Positions 1-10,500 are shown, counted from the stretch's first letter. The stretch: 64,000 bases of DNA from Schizochytrium sp. TIO01 (GCA_004764695.1 SMSO01000036.1:1756001-1820000); one strand, 5' to 3'. Notes: generated by a model not told the origin, from the letters alone. Translations and numbers: made by a program.

Positions 1-677
1 TCAATTTGACCATTCCCCGTGGCAAGCACATTGCTTTCGTGGGAATGAGCGGAAGCGGAAAGTCCACAACACTTTCAAACATTGAGCGATTCTATGATGT
101 GCAAAGCGGCAGTGTTAAATTTCATGGCATAGACGTCAAAGACGCCAACGTGGGCTGGCTGCGATCACGTATGGCCTATGTCGAGCAAGAACCTAAGCTA
201 TTCAATGGAACTGTGCACGAAAACATTGCATTTGGTGTCCCAAATGGTGAAGAATTGACCGAACAGGAGATCATTGACGCTGCACGTGAAGCAAATGCTC
301 TGGAATTTATTCAAGAGTTGCCTCAAGGCTTTGATACCTCCGTCAGTGGATCGTCATTATCAGGAGGCCAAAAACAGCGTGTATGCATCGCCCGTGCACT
401 TTTGCGTGGTAAGCGTGCTGACGTTATCTTGTTGGACGAAGCAACTGCTGCGCTTGATAACTTCAGTGAACGTCGTGTTCAGGATGCATTGGAGGATCTG
501 ATGCGTGGTCGTGATGTGACGACAATCACTGTGGCTCACAAGTTGAAGACAATTGAACGTTCTGACATTATTTTTGTTGTGCATTTGGGTCGAATTGTTG
601 AGAAGGGTACGCACAAATCACTTCTTGCAAACAATGGTCCATATGCTAAGCTCTACCGTGCACAACGTAAGCGTTAA
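1..677 (+). CDS. ABC transporter, C-terminal nucleotide-binding domain (5' partial)
   Basis: The open frame enters from the left edge (codons in phase with position 3) and stops at 675-677, so only the last ~224 residues are present. Counting from the codon at position 6, there is a Walker A motif GMSGSGKST (residues 13-21), a Q-loop in YVEQEP, the signature LSGGQ (118-122), a Walker B VILLDEATAALD with its catalytic Glu at 145, and the H-loop His in VAHKL (178). This is a complete ATPase domain of the exporter type. The WLRSRMAYVEQEPKLFNGTV stretch and the short tail after the domain fit the last nucleotide-binding domain of an ABCB (P-glycoprotein/TAP/HMT-like) exporter. Such proteins use ATP to move lipids, peptides or drugs across a membrane. 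The substrate cannot be told, because the membrane domain lies outside the window. A run of ten or so G follows the stop. Confidence 0.93.
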   Translation, partial: NLTIPRGKHIAFVGMSGSGKSTTLSNIERFYDVQSGSVKFHGIDVKDANVGWLRSRMAYVEQEPKLFNGTVHENIAFGVPNGEELTEQEIIDAAREANALEFIQELPQGFDTSVSGSSLSGGQKQRVCIARALLRGKRADVILLDEATAALDNFSERRVQDALEDLMRGRDVTTITVAHKLKTIERSDIIFVVHLGRIVEKGTHKSLLANNGPYAKLYRAQRKR

Positions 678-1521
678 GGGGGGGGGGGGTAGTTCTATTA
701 TTCTCATATTATTGAAAATTATGGTGTTTATCAAGTTTTAACTATAAAAGATATCTGGTTTAAAAGGTACATTGCACTTATCATGCCCAAACTTGAAATC
801 CTCTTATTTCGACATTAGTTTTGGGACTTTCCAAATTGCTTCCATTCCAGAGGCCGAGTTTGAAAGAAAATTAGAAAGATTAGGATAGGGCTTTTCATGA
901 TCGAACTAGGCTACAAACCTGAAAAGACGGTTGATCATACACGCGGAAAATTTTGAAGTGCGGATCCACTTATAAACCAGTCTTCATTAGTGCTGACATT
1001 AAGTACAAGGTCTTGATTCTTTTATATTAGATGTTTCTAGCATAGATAAACTCTATATAACAACAAGAGGGGGTAATAATCAAAGTTTACGATGAAGCAA
1101 TTATTCGAGTGATGAGATTTTCATTTTTTGTTGCTATTCCTTCGTTTAATTCATGGTGTTGAAGAAATAATTGCAAAGCTCTTCACCCGAATCAAAAGAG
1201 AGAGAGAGAGAGAGAGGAAAATATAAAAGCGGCCCGGTCTGACGAAAGAAAGTAACAAAAAAATTATGTCATTTCTTGCGACCCCCAGAGCATCCTCAGT
1301 GTCCAATTTTCTTGTTGGATTAATGAATTTTAGCGGCAAGATCATTATTTGACTTTCGTGATTTTGAAGAGATAGAGCTGGCATCTCATTTAAAAATTTT
1401 ACAGCATAATATATGTGTTCATGTGTATTTGCGACGATATGTGGTGTTTCACTAAGACTGTATGTGTTACTTCAAGGTATCCGTGTATTTGTCAATTACT
1501 ACAAGGATTGATATGGTTTTT
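678..1521. other. Intergenic, AT-rich, no gene seen
   Basis: This gap lies between the ABC transporter stop and the stop of the minus-strand gene, so it should hold both 3' UTRs. It contains the poly-G run at about 677-687 and an (AG)n run at about 1197-1216. The short frames here have no recognisable protein features. Confidence 0.6.
1197..1216. repeat. (AG)n microsatellite
   Basis: About ten AG units lie within the 3' intergenic gap between two convergent genes. Confidence 0.85.
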
Positions 1522-2826
1522 TCAAGAGTTTGTGCCATGAGAGACATCAGTGAGACCCCGGAGGGTGTCTTGAGAATTGAGATTGTGTGAAGGGTCCGAT
1601 GTCACACGATCTGAAGTTGGATTTGGCTTTGTGCGCTTCGTCCGTAAGGGCTCTTCTAATTGCTCTTGGGTGTGAAAGCGCTCGAAACAAGTGGCAGCCT
1701 TTTCACCAAGGAACCTTTGGGGCTCGCCCGCACAGGCTGTGCGGTGCAACGGAACTTTGCACACCGAGCACCTGTATGTCGCCTGACCACCACAGACCGC
1801 ACATGTCGCCTGAATACCCTTCATGGCCCCACTACGCGGGCCGTGTTTAATTTCCCGGAAACCAAGTGGCTCCATGTCGTGATGTATGTGACGATTCAGC
1901 CGGACCTTTTTCGCCATGCCTTCATTGAACCACTTTTGCAGCATAGGACTCCTTTTTGGCATGCGTGCTAGAACACGTTCCATTTCCTCCGAGAGAATGT
2001 CATTATTTGCAGGTGTTGTCCTTGTCATCATTGTGGCCCTCTCTGGGAGCCTGAGGTTCACTGTTTTGAAGTAAGAATTGCTCTGCTCCTGCAATAGACC
2101 TAGATCAATTGAGCTTTCATTTGCAGCGTCACGCGCCATTTCCAAGCACATGGTAGCCAGAGTCCAACATAAATCTTTGCATTGAGTAATTCTTTCTAAA
2201 CTCTGGCTGCCAGACCTCCAAGAGTCTTGTGGAAGCGCCATTTGCTGTGTCTTGACATCTCCAAGCAATGCTGTAATCTTATCTGGTGTTGGGATCAAGA
2301 ACGCCAGCCATGACGAGCTTGATATTACATAGCTGGACCAGATCATGAGTGATCTATCGCGGCTCAGTCCGAGCACTGCCCAAGCCACCACAAACGCTGC
2401 CATGGATCGTGCTTCCCATTCCTCTATCGTTCTTGATGACGCTGCTGCAGCTGTTGAACAAATATCTGTGCAAACATCTCCCAAAGTAGTGCTTGTGTTG
2501 GCGTTGGACTCCAAGTTCATTCCCGCATTTGAGGACTTGCTTTCACGAGTCATTGTATCCGCAGCAATGCTTACCTTGTCCAGGCATCGCAACACGCTCT
2601 CTGCAAACGAGTTTGTTGAAGAAGACCCCGGGTGGAAGACCTTACCCAAGTTTGCGTTGTTACCGCCGAGCCCAAGGCCATGCCCGTGACTTCCATGGCT
2701 TCCATGGCTGCCGTGGCCCCCATGGCCTAGTAGACCTGAGGCGCTGCCCAGGACCATGTCTGAGGGAGGCAATGGTGTGGAGTCCTCATCCTGTCCGCGC
2801 AGGTGGACTGTGTCTCCGCCAGCCAT
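1522..2826 (-). CDS. Uncharacterised protein with piggyBac-like C-terminal zinc domain
   Basis: This is an uninterrupted 434-residue frame starting MAGGDTVHLR. Residues ~30-55 are a Gly/His/Ser repeat (GHGSHGSHG). The middle, about residues 80-320, is predicted soluble and matches no family I recognise. Near residues 340-390 comes a Cys cluster: CAVC, then RCSVCKVPLH, then CFERFHT. Its spacing and the final CFxxFHT are those of the zinc-binding domain at the C-terminus of piggyBac transposases and their derivatives (CxxC...CxxC..PLC...CFxxYH). One usual Cys is His here, and ~12 residues are inserted before CF. The DDD catalytic core of piggyBac is not visible, so this is not an active transposase. 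It could be a domesticated DNA-binding or chromatin protein. The first ATG gives a sensible start. The family link is inferred from the motif alone. Confidence 0.7.
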   Translation of the reverse strand: MAGGDTVHLRGQDEDSTPLPPSDMVLGSASGLLGHGGHGSHGSHGSHGHGLGLGGNNANLGKVFHPGSSSTNSFAESVLRCLDKVSIAADTMTRESKSSNAGMNLESNANTSTTLGDVCTDICSTAAAASSRTIEEWEARSMAAFVVAWAVLGLSRDRSLMIWSSYVISSSSWLAFLIPTPDKITALLGDVKTQQMALPQDSWRSGSQSLERITQCKDLCWTLATMCLEMARDAANESSIDLGLLQEQSNSYFKTVNLRLPERATMMTRTTPANNDILSEEMERVLARMPKRSPMLQKWFNEGMAKKVRLNRHIHHDMEPLGFREIKHGPRSGAMKGIQATCAVCGGQATYRCSVCKVPLHRTACAGEPQRFLGEKAATCFERFHTQEQLEEPLRTKRTKPNPTSDRVTSDPSHNLNSQDTLRGLTDVSHGTNS

Positions 2827-4125
2827 CGTGACTGCACCCTATTCTCGCTATGCCGAGCGTCTCTTTCTTCATCTCTAAGGATCGCGTATTAATACGCAGA
2901 GTGAGCTTTGCGGTGATACTATATGTATCAGTAAGCACTGTTAAATATTCCTTTGACCTTCTTTGACTAGGAGTGCACTACGAGTGACTATACGGTTAGT
3001 TCTATAGTCTCGCGAGGGAAGGGAAAAAAGCGGCGGATGGTATAGTTGACTTTTTCTAAGGTATAAATCACTTGTGGAAACTTAAAGTTCATTTTGGAGA
3101 AGGGAATATTATACTTGGAATAAAAGCAGTTCATCAATAAAGCGTAGAAAAGAATACAATCTTTGAAGCTTGACGAGAGCACAATACATCCCAAATTGAC
3201 AGAAGAAATTGACAGAAGACTTCGGCTTCTTACAGCCAACAGGAAAAAGCCCAAATTATTAAACACAATGACTTTAACGCATAGTCCAACAAAGCGAAAT
3301 GCATAACATTACCATGAGATCTGCCCTTCAAAATTCTTCCTTTCCTGGTCAAAGGCAACTCCTAAATATCTTTCAGCTTGGACTAAAACTCAAATCACTG
3401 TTGAAGATACGAATCTATCAATCACTGAGAGGTTTTCGAAACAACTCATTGTTTCAAGTCTTAAAACTTTAATAACATGGTGTGGGCGGTATTATAGTGA
3501 AGCGTATTCATATTTGTATATATTTATTCTCAAACTTTGAAAGATTGACTTTTTTTTTTTTTCAAACATTAAAAAACAACAAAAAACACTTGAAACCAGC
3601 TTCATATCATAATGATGCCAAATGTAGAAAGGACTACTGCCTCAATACCTCGATGTATAATTCAAAATAGAGCCTAGCGCTTATGAGTTTTAATTGAAGA
3701 GTAAATTAATTTTTAAACATTATATGGACATGTTTAGGCCTGGTTATTTATGTTATATATATATATATATATATTAATGATAATAATAACTGTCTCATTA
3801 GAAATTCGTATTTAGTTCTTATTATGGCCGAGTCAGCATCGATACTTCAATTGCAAATACAATTGATAATGACTTTGCGAGAGACCATTAGAGCATGCCT
3901 GTTTGTTAGATAAATGAGTCGAATGAGATTCACGATCAACCAAAATTTCATGTCAGGGGGTATTGTAGGTATTAGATAGTATAAGGTAGGATTTTAGACT
4001 TGGAGTGGTTGATTTCTAATACAAAATAATATGATAAAATACCCGCTGTCTTTTAAAATTGTTCCCTAATAAAAGATGTAAAGCTATAATATGGTCTATT
4101 ATACCCTACACCTCTTATTGGACAG
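2827..4125. other. Divergent intergenic region, AT-rich
   Basis: This lies between the start of the zinc-domain gene (-) and the deaminase gene (+), so it should hold both promoters and probably the missing 5' exon of the deaminase. It includes an (AT)n run at about 3755-3774. The short minus-strand frame at 2988-3266 is of AT-rich composition and looks non-coding. Confidence 0.5.
3755..3774. repeat. (AT)n microsatellite
   Basis: About ten AT units are followed by an imperfect TAA-rich stretch, in the divergent promoter region. Confidence 0.85.
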
Positions 4126-5745
4126 GAATTGCATTTCGACTCAGTTGAAATTGGCAAGGCAGGATCACAATCAAGATCAGAAACAGGACTAGTTCATGGC
4201 GACCTGAAACTCCAACGAAGGTCATTGAGTCGTGGAAACTTGGCAGCACGAATTAGAGCGCTAAGAGAGAGGCCATGGTTCCAGACAAGTTGGTCTCTAC
4301 TGAAGAGAAAACCAAGGCTGATTTGGAGCGAAGTGGAGTCGTCAACTCCAAAACAAGGTGCTGGCGAAGGTCTGCGATACGCAGAGAAAGACCGGACAGC
4401 AACATGCAAGTTTGCTGATTTGATCGCCAGAGCTTCAATTGAAGAATGCAAACAGCAATGTCCTGGGTTCCTGGAAAAAACACTGCACTCCACTGAGCAA
4501 ACCGTATTAGCAGCGATCCTCATGACAAAAGGTTCTCCTCCTGGCCCACCCAAGGTACTTTCATTCGGAATGGGCACCAAATTCGTGCGTGCCCAAGCTA
4601 AAGAACGTGACCAGGAGCTTGGAAATCTTGTGCATGATTCTCATGCTGAGATTCTAGCTAGACGTGCATTCATTCGCGTCGTTGTGGATGAGCTAGTTAA
4701 GCTTCGCAAGAATGGAGAATCAGACTTCCTCTGTATTGACAAAGAGACACAACGTGCTCAGCTCCAATCGGATGTTTGCTTGCATCTATACACTAGCAGC
4801 ACGCCTTGCGGCAATTCTTCTGTACGCCGTTGGGCTTCCGCTAAGCCCGAACCCAAAATGCCTGCAGACCTCCCTCCTAATTCATGGCCTTCTCTCCCTC
4901 ACGAAGCGATAACCCTTGCCAACCGAGGTGAAGGTCAAATTGCAGCAAGTGTAAAACGTGATCTAGAATCTATGCAGCAGGAGCAGCAGGAGCAGCAGGA
5001 GCAGCAGAAACAACAAGAGCAGCAGGAGCATCAAAACAGTAGTGAAGAGAATTCCAAGAAATCGAAAAAAAAGGGTGGCAAAGAAAAGCCTACGTTTGCG
5101 GAAGGAACAGCTGAACCGAAAACAGGCCAAGGCAATATCCTCTCATGTAGTGACAAAATTGCTCTTTGGAATATAGTTGGTCTTCAAAGTAAATGGCTTG
5201 TCGATAACGTTGAACCACTTTATTTGACAACATTAACTGTTGGTCGAAAGTTTGCTCGTCGCCATCTCCAACGTGCGGTATGTTGTCGCTTGCAAGAGAT
5301 GCCAGCTCACGGCCCATTTATCTTGCACCATCCAGTTTTGCTGCGAACAAGCGTGAAATTGAATGAAGGCAATGTTGAGCAAGACGCTAAAGCAGCTTTC
5401 TCAAATAGCGTAGCTGTGCATTGGGCAACAGGGGATACGTCAGGGACGCATTATTTGCAAGGAGATGAAGGCATTCCTGTAGACGGCCAAGTAGGTGAAT
5501 CACCCCTTTGCCGTGCAGCCTTGCTCAAGTACATTGCTGCTGCTAATCTTTCTCAAGGCGGAGTAGACGTATCTGGCCTTCGTTCTCTGTATGCGAAAGC
5601 TAAACTTCAAAGTGTTGAGTTGCTCATGTCTCGCGACACGCCATCTTTTATTCCTAGAAAAAGGCGGAAGCAGCATCAGCAGCATCAACAACAAAGGTTT
5701 CAACGGAAGCCAAAGGGGGAAGATACTGCAAGACAGTTAGAATAG
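4126..5745 (+). CDS. ADAT1: tRNA-specific adenosine deaminase 1 (ADAT1/Tad1-like), 5' end unresolved
   Basis: The predicted reaction is hydrolytic deamination of adenosine to inosine in tRNA (position 37 of tRNA-Ala in known family members). Counting from the codon at 4129, the editase-type deaminase signatures are DSHAEILARR (His172, catalytic Glu174), TPCG (zinc Cys227) and LSCSDKIALWN (zinc Cys340). These are followed by the conserved LTVGRKF and a C-terminal VHWATGD segment, the order expected of the ADAT/ADAR A_deamin domain. A Gln/Glu-rich insertion (about residues 283-305, QQEQQEQQ) and a Lys-rich stretch lie between the two Cys motifs. The C-terminus is basic and Gln/His-rich. There is no ATG before residue ~132, which is already inside the domain. 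The frame opens at 4090, and CTCTTATTGGACAG ending at 4125 reads as a good 3' splice site, so a 5' exon upstream is likely. The family call is firm; the start is not. Confidence 0.92.
   Translation, partial: ELHFDSVEIGKAGSQSRSETGLVHGDLKLQRRSLSRGNLAARIRALRERPWFQTSWSLLKRKPRLIWSEVESSTPKQGAGEGLRYAEKDRTATCKFADLIARASIEECKQQCPGFLEKTLHSTEQTVLAAILMTKGSPPGPPKVLSFGMGTKFVRAQAKERDQELGNLVHDSHAEILARRAFIRVVVDELVKLRKNGESDFLCIDKETQRAQLQSDVCLHLYTSSTPCGNSSVRRWASAKPEPKMPADLPPNSWPSLPHEAITLANRGEGQIAASVKRDLESMQQEQQEQQEQQKQQEQQEHQNSSEENSKKSKKKGGKEKPTFAEGTAEPKTGQGNILSCSDKIALWNIVGLQSKWLVDNVEPLYLTTLTVGRKFARRHLQRAVCCRLQEMPAHGPFILHHPVLLRTSVKLNEGNVEQDAKAAFSNSVAVHWATGDTSGTHYLQGDEGIPVDGQVGESPLCRAALLKYIAAANLSQGGVDVSGLRSLYAKAKLQSVELLMSRDTPSFIPRKRRKQHQQHQQQRFQRKPKGEDTARQLE
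4975..5035 (+). repeat. In-frame CAG/GAG-rich repeat encoding a Gln/Glu tract
   Basis: An imperfect trinucleotide tract inside the deaminase gene lies between its two zinc-cysteine motifs. It encodes mostly Gln with interspersed Glu. Confidence 0.85.
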
Positions 5746-6039
5746 AAAAAGCGCCAATGTTGTTGAAAGCGCTGGGTATTTAACCAGAAAGGGTTTGGGT
5801 ATTGTCGATCTTGACATCTCCAATCTAGGCAATGTCATGAACGGGTTTTAAAAAAAGAGACATTTTGTGTTTCGCAAGTTCGTAAAGCATGTTTTTCAGA
5901 AAATTAAATCTAATATGACTCGCACGTGTATACTATTTAAGTATGCACTGTGAACCTTTAGAAAATATAGAGATTTAAACAATTGGAACGCTGTAAAAAA
6001 ATAAATGAAACATGCATCCCTTCAACCTTCGGGCGATGA

Positions 6040-7566
6040 TCATGGTCTGTCCATTGTGCCAGGTGTATCATTGGCATTTGCCAAATCGCCACTATTGGTT
6101 TCAGATAGGTTTGCAGATGCTTTCGAATGGGTGGGCTCATATACATCTTCGTAGAACCAGTGCCCATAGAGAAGCTGACCCATAAAGAATGAAATGAGAA
6201 TACAAATAAAGAAACCAATGTTGAACGTCATTGCTAAAAGCATCAGACTGTAGTCAATCGAGGAGATCACTAAAGTGAAGCAGGCACGAATAGTGTTACG
6301 GTACAAGAGTCGACCAGCAAGAGAGTTCACTTGTATGGAAGTTGAGTCATCAAAAGCTATCTGAGCGATTGCCCGCAGCGTTCCGGACATTCCAAGGCTA
6401 CAACGTGGGTCTGAACGGTGCAGGCCCAAAGGACACGCATCCCATTGTTTTTGCTTGCGGTGACGAAGACCCTTTAGAAGAGCAGAAAGTAAGCCAGAAA
6501 GAATAATCACGAAGCAGGTTAGCACGTAGCTTTGAAAACTCACAGTAACAAAACCCTGAAATAGAACGTATTCAACAGTGCCTTTGTGAAAGTACATCCG
6601 CATCTCTGGCACAAAGTTCTGGACCTGTGGGCACTTGAGCTTATTCAAAAAGTTCATAGCGACAGTTGACCTTCCCGAGGCGCGGTGCAACTCTTTGCAA
6701 GAGGGTGCAAGGATTTGACACTGAGGCATATTCATTGACGCGCATAGATCTGCAAGCCTTTGAACTGGGTGCGCACACTCATGCCCATGGCAGTGGCATC
6801 CGGGCATGCTCATCTCCGAGCACATCCCCATAATTGCATTATGTGCGTCAGCGTGTGAAGGGAGAGTTGAGAGCGGAACTTCTCGGTAGCAGGATGCAAG
6901 CTGCTTGCCATTGCTGACGCAAAGCGCTTTATAGTCTTGACAAAGCGCATTTCCAGCTTTATCAACAGCAGCTTTGGTTTCCTGAGATGTGCAAATTGCG
7001 TACGTAAGCTCTTTTGAGTCGCAGAGACCACCAGTTTCGCTCTCACACTGCTTGGAGAGCCAGCATACTGAGGACTGCATCTCATCAAGCTCGCAGACTT
7101 GTTTGATCCACGCTCGGATGTTAGCAGTTCTTGAAAACGAGCATGACGCTGCATTGCAATTGTCGGCAGAGATATCTTGCAAGCATGCCTCAATGCATTG
7201 TGGACGATTGTACGGTTTCGGACCCTCATAGAGGACGGTTCGAGGTGGGCGGATAGAGCTCTCTTGTGGTTCTGAGGAGCTCATGAGCCTCGCAGCAGTG
7301 CTCACGAGGCCACTCTGTACACTGAGCGCCACGACAATGAGCCCCACCATGAACCCCAAAATCTTGAGCGCCCATTTATCCTGGTTCTGTTGACGGATAC
7401 GCCGCAGCTCCTCTTGGGAAATCGAAGACAGGCGATCCTCGGTTTCAATGATACCCTGAGCCATCTTTGCGGGTACCTTCTTCTCAATGGGGCGTGGAGA
7501 GCTCCGCCTTCGCATCGTCATTGAAGAATGGACTCTCATTCTTGCTAATCTCCAAATAATAAGCAT
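6040..7566 (-). CDS. Ctr-family copper transporter with Cys-rich ectodomain
   Basis: The predicted role is high-affinity Cu(I) uptake as a trimer in the plasma or vacuolar membrane. The 508-residue frame has a basic cytosolic N-terminus and a hydrophobic helix at ~65-88. A Cys-rich extracytosolic part follows (~110-310), including MSMPGCHCHGHEC and a second MNMPQC, typical copper-collecting Met/Cys/His clusters. Next is MRMYFHKGTVEYVLFQGF leading into a transmembrane helix (~321-370). Near the C-terminus are MLLAMTFN (the MxxxM motif of Ctr TM2) and a third helix with MGQLLYGHW in place of the usual GxxxG. These are the hallmarks of Ctr proteins, although this one is much longer than the ~200-residue family core. 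Several in-frame Met codons (1, 10, 16, 18, 35) leave the start open. It is convergent with the deaminase, with 294 bp between the stops. Confidence 0.85.
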   Translation of the reverse strand: MLIIWRLARMRVHSSMTMRRRSSPRPIEKKVPAKMAQGIIETEDRLSSISQEELRRIRQQNQDKWALKILGFMVGLIVVALSVQSGLVSTAARLMSSSEPQESSIRPPRTVLYEGPKPYNRPQCIEACLQDISADNCNAASCSFSRTANIRAWIKQVCELDEMQSSVCWLSKQCESETGGLCDSKELTYAICTSQETKAAVDKAGNALCQDYKALCVSNGKQLASCYREVPLSTLPSHADAHNAIMGMCSEMSMPGCHCHGHECAHPVQRLADLCASMNMPQCQILAPSCKELHRASGRSTVAMNFLNKLKCPQVQNFVPEMRMYFHKGTVEYVLFQGFVTVSFQSYVLTCFVIILSGLLSALLKGLRHRKQKQWDACPLGLHRSDPRCSLGMSGTLRAIAQIAFDDSTSIQVNSLAGRLLYRNTIRACFTLVISSIDYSLMLLAMTFNIGFFICILISFFMGQLLYGHWFYEDVYEPTHSKASANLSETNSGDLANANDTPGTMDRP

Positions 7567-7969
7567 AGTGCATTATACACACTCTTCATTCTGGCACTTA
7601 GAGCGTAGTAATCATTGCTGCCAAGTTCCACGAATACGCGCTGAGGATGTCAATCTTCGAGGCTTGAGCTGAGTCAAGCTCGATAGATTAGCATCAGCCA
7701 CCAGGCGGCAAGATGTTGCATTTCATTTGCGCCCCATTTCTTAATTTGTTCTTGATTCTTCAAAGTAGGTAGGACACCATCATCAAGAATTGTATAAATT
7801 GTCATCCTGTTTAGTAGATATACACAATCATTTTGACACTTCCAACAGAGGGAAAAAGGTGGAGGAGGGGGGGGAGGAAAATGATTCTTCTGGGGAGACT
7901 ACCAGGTGCAGGCGCACTGCAAGCTCTATGATAATGATTTTATAATATGATAATATCAAATTTTATACA

Positions 7970-7996
7970 ACAACAACAACAACAACGACGACGACA
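7970..7996. repeat. (CAA)n-(CGA)n microsatellite
   Basis: About six CAA units pass into three CGA units within non-coding sequence. Confidence 0.85.
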
Positions 7997-9575
7997 AGAC
8001 CTACTTTGCTTGTGTATTTTAATTTAAAAAAAAAATAAGAACTTATTAGAATGAAACTAAAGCCAAAGTAATTGAAAGTAGTCGAAGATCATTATAGGTA
8101 AAAGTAGTATATGTAGTAGTCAGAAGTTTTGTTGTAATTCTTCCACGTAGGCAAAAACTCATGATTTTAGAATGATAATAGTTCGTTGGACAAGCGCCAG
8201 TCAACTTGTTTAAAGTCCCTTGTAGATTTTTAAGCTTGACTCTTGAGAGTGAAAGCACACGCACGCAAGTGTTACCTACAAAGTATCTAGGCCTACATAG
8301 AATTTGCTTGTGACTCCGGTGTCTCGAAAGAGCCCTGCGTTGTAGCCACAGCGTACGGCAGTGAAACGTTCTTTGCACTATCACACTAGAATAGGTCTAT
8401 GCTATAGAGGCCTTCGTGGTGGTGCACAGGGCTGATGTGCTTCACAACGAGCTGCTTCATGCAACCTTCAGTGGAGTAGCGTCATTGAATGTGGCAAATC
8501 TTTGTATTGGTCTTATCAATTTGATAGAGAAACTGACAACCTCGAATTGCTCCAAAACCAACATATGTCTGTGTCTATCAATTGCAATTTGTTGGTCACT
8601 TAAAGGACGTTTTTCTGCGAGACATGGAATGACCGAACCCCGAATTTATATTATAAATCTTGGTTGAAACTTGAGAATTCTAGAAACTATTGTTATTTTT
8701 TTTAAAAGGTTCATCGACTTCAATTTTATGTTTCAAGCAGACTGCAAAGCCTAAGCTAAGAATCATCTAAAGATCTAACTGGAACCCAAGGCAGAGAGCT
8801 GATATTTAGTTGAAATACGTTATACCTTGAGATAAACCTCAACAGCACATGCAAGACGAATAAGTCGCTTGAGAGTGATCTGTAAAGATTTTACCTTTCT
8901 AGGTTTGTTTGGGTCAGCAGAAAGCTTTTCCTAGGCTGGTTCTAAATCTTTGTATATCAACTTCAATTTTTCTCTATCAGACCTACATGGAATTTGCGGA
9001 ATCAAAATATTTCAGACTACGCGTATGGGGTTGCTTTTCATGATAGCAAAATGCTGAGGATTCGCACTAAGGCGAAATCTTTCAACCTTGCTAGTGTTCA
9101 CAAAATAGTTTCTTCTTCCCTATTGGTACTTGCGGATAGCGGTAGTCTTTGTTTGTTTAGAATGCGCGAAGCTGATTTGTTGGGTCTAATGCAAACATTC
9201 GTGCCCAAAACTTTTGGATGAGTCAAATCTTTATAAATTGTCTAAATACAGAAGCTTCTCATAGAAGAGATTCTTGTACAAAAGTTTGTTTTTCTCTGAT
9301 CATTCGTAGATATGAATTACTGAGGTCACTTCAACTTCATCAGCACTTTTCAAGATGTGAAAGGTAAGCATCCCTAAATTCGCCGAGCAGTTGAGACAGT
9401 AGAAGCAACGCCAATGGTAATTGTCGCACAAAGGTTGTGAATGCAAAAGTATTTAGAGTAATTATCCAGGCCACTTAAACCTTGCTTGAACACAGTATGA
9501 TTAAAAAGGGCACAACGGGGATATGTGGAGACATGACCTTCCAGACTTCAAGAAGTGGATGAATAAAAAAAATCG

Positions 9576-9597
9576 CACTAGTAGTTACTAACTAGTG
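9576..9597. repeat. Short perfect inverted repeat
   Basis: CACTAGT at 9576-9582 pairs with ACTAGTG at 9591-9597 across an 8-base loop. It lies in non-coding DNA. It is not obviously a terminator or the end of an element. Confidence 0.6.
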
Positions 9598-10500
9598 TGT
9601 CAATGACAGACCGGCTGGACGCTTAATTTTGATCTATCGATCGGAACGCAGAAGTCCGTCGCGAAATTAATACAAACGTATCTACTACTAGTGTTGAACA
9701 ATGAGGAATTTGCTTGCAAGCAGAATACTCTGTTAGTTTTGCGCCAAAAGGGGCATTTCGGCTGCTCGCTACCTGGAACCATTCAATGAGGAGAACAACT
9801 CGCAAGTGAATATAATAAGAGGAAGGATCATTTAAGCCATAAGACCAAATAAACCAAGTCAATCAATTGACACAGATGGAGACCCCTGAGCAGCTGCTAC
9901 TACCCCACTTGCTGTTTAGTATCTCAACAGTGATTTCCACAGAGATGGCTTGCTGCCTCTTGATTATTTTGTTTCACGTCAGCCCAATAAAGCATCATTT
10001 AAGTTTTAATTAAACTAAATATTTATTATTATGTTATAGTCTTCTATTATTATTATTCATTTTAATTATCATTCCCTATTTTGCCTTTAAAATAAAAAAT
10101 CCCTCGCCGCCGCAAATGTGACAAATACATGAGCGGACAATTCTACGATAAGCTATTTATCATCCCTATCCCTACTGCCTACTACCTTCAAATCGCACAT
10201 GACCTTACTGCCGAACCCACCGCCAAGCAAGTCCCAAATCGCAAGCTTACTGCTAAGAGCATGAGCACTTCATGTAGGGGTCTTGATGGTGCAAACGCTG
10301 ATCCTGCCATTTGCGTCATCACCTGCAAAGCTGGCGAATCGCTCTCAACTCAGACGATAGATAACTCCCACACCAACATCCATCCATTCGTTTTTGCTCA
10401 GGTCCTCGAAACCTACTACTCCTCCGCCTCCAACCCCTGGCGGTAGGCTATCACAGACTCCTTCTGAATGCGTCAATGTGTTTTCTTTTACAAGAAGCTA

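Larger units (their letters stand above)
7567..10500. other. Long AT-rich intergenic stretch, no convincing gene
   Basis: It contains a (CAA)n/(CGA)n tract at about 7970-7996, a small hairpin at 9576-9597 and an AT-rich block at ~9980-10095. Short frames at 8994-9221 (+) and 10129-10446 (+) have no motifs, start context or neighbours that argue for genes. A decayed exon cannot be excluded for either. Confidence 0.5.

Noticed and set aside
8994-9221. 75-codon plus-strand frame, faintly like a beta-propeller strand pattern
   Set aside because: Too short and isolated; no repeat of the pattern nearby.
10129-10446. 105-codon plus-strand frame starting MSGQFYDKL
   Set aside because: Balanced composition but no family features, no neighbours of the same kind and no evidence of an element; kept only as a possible remnant.
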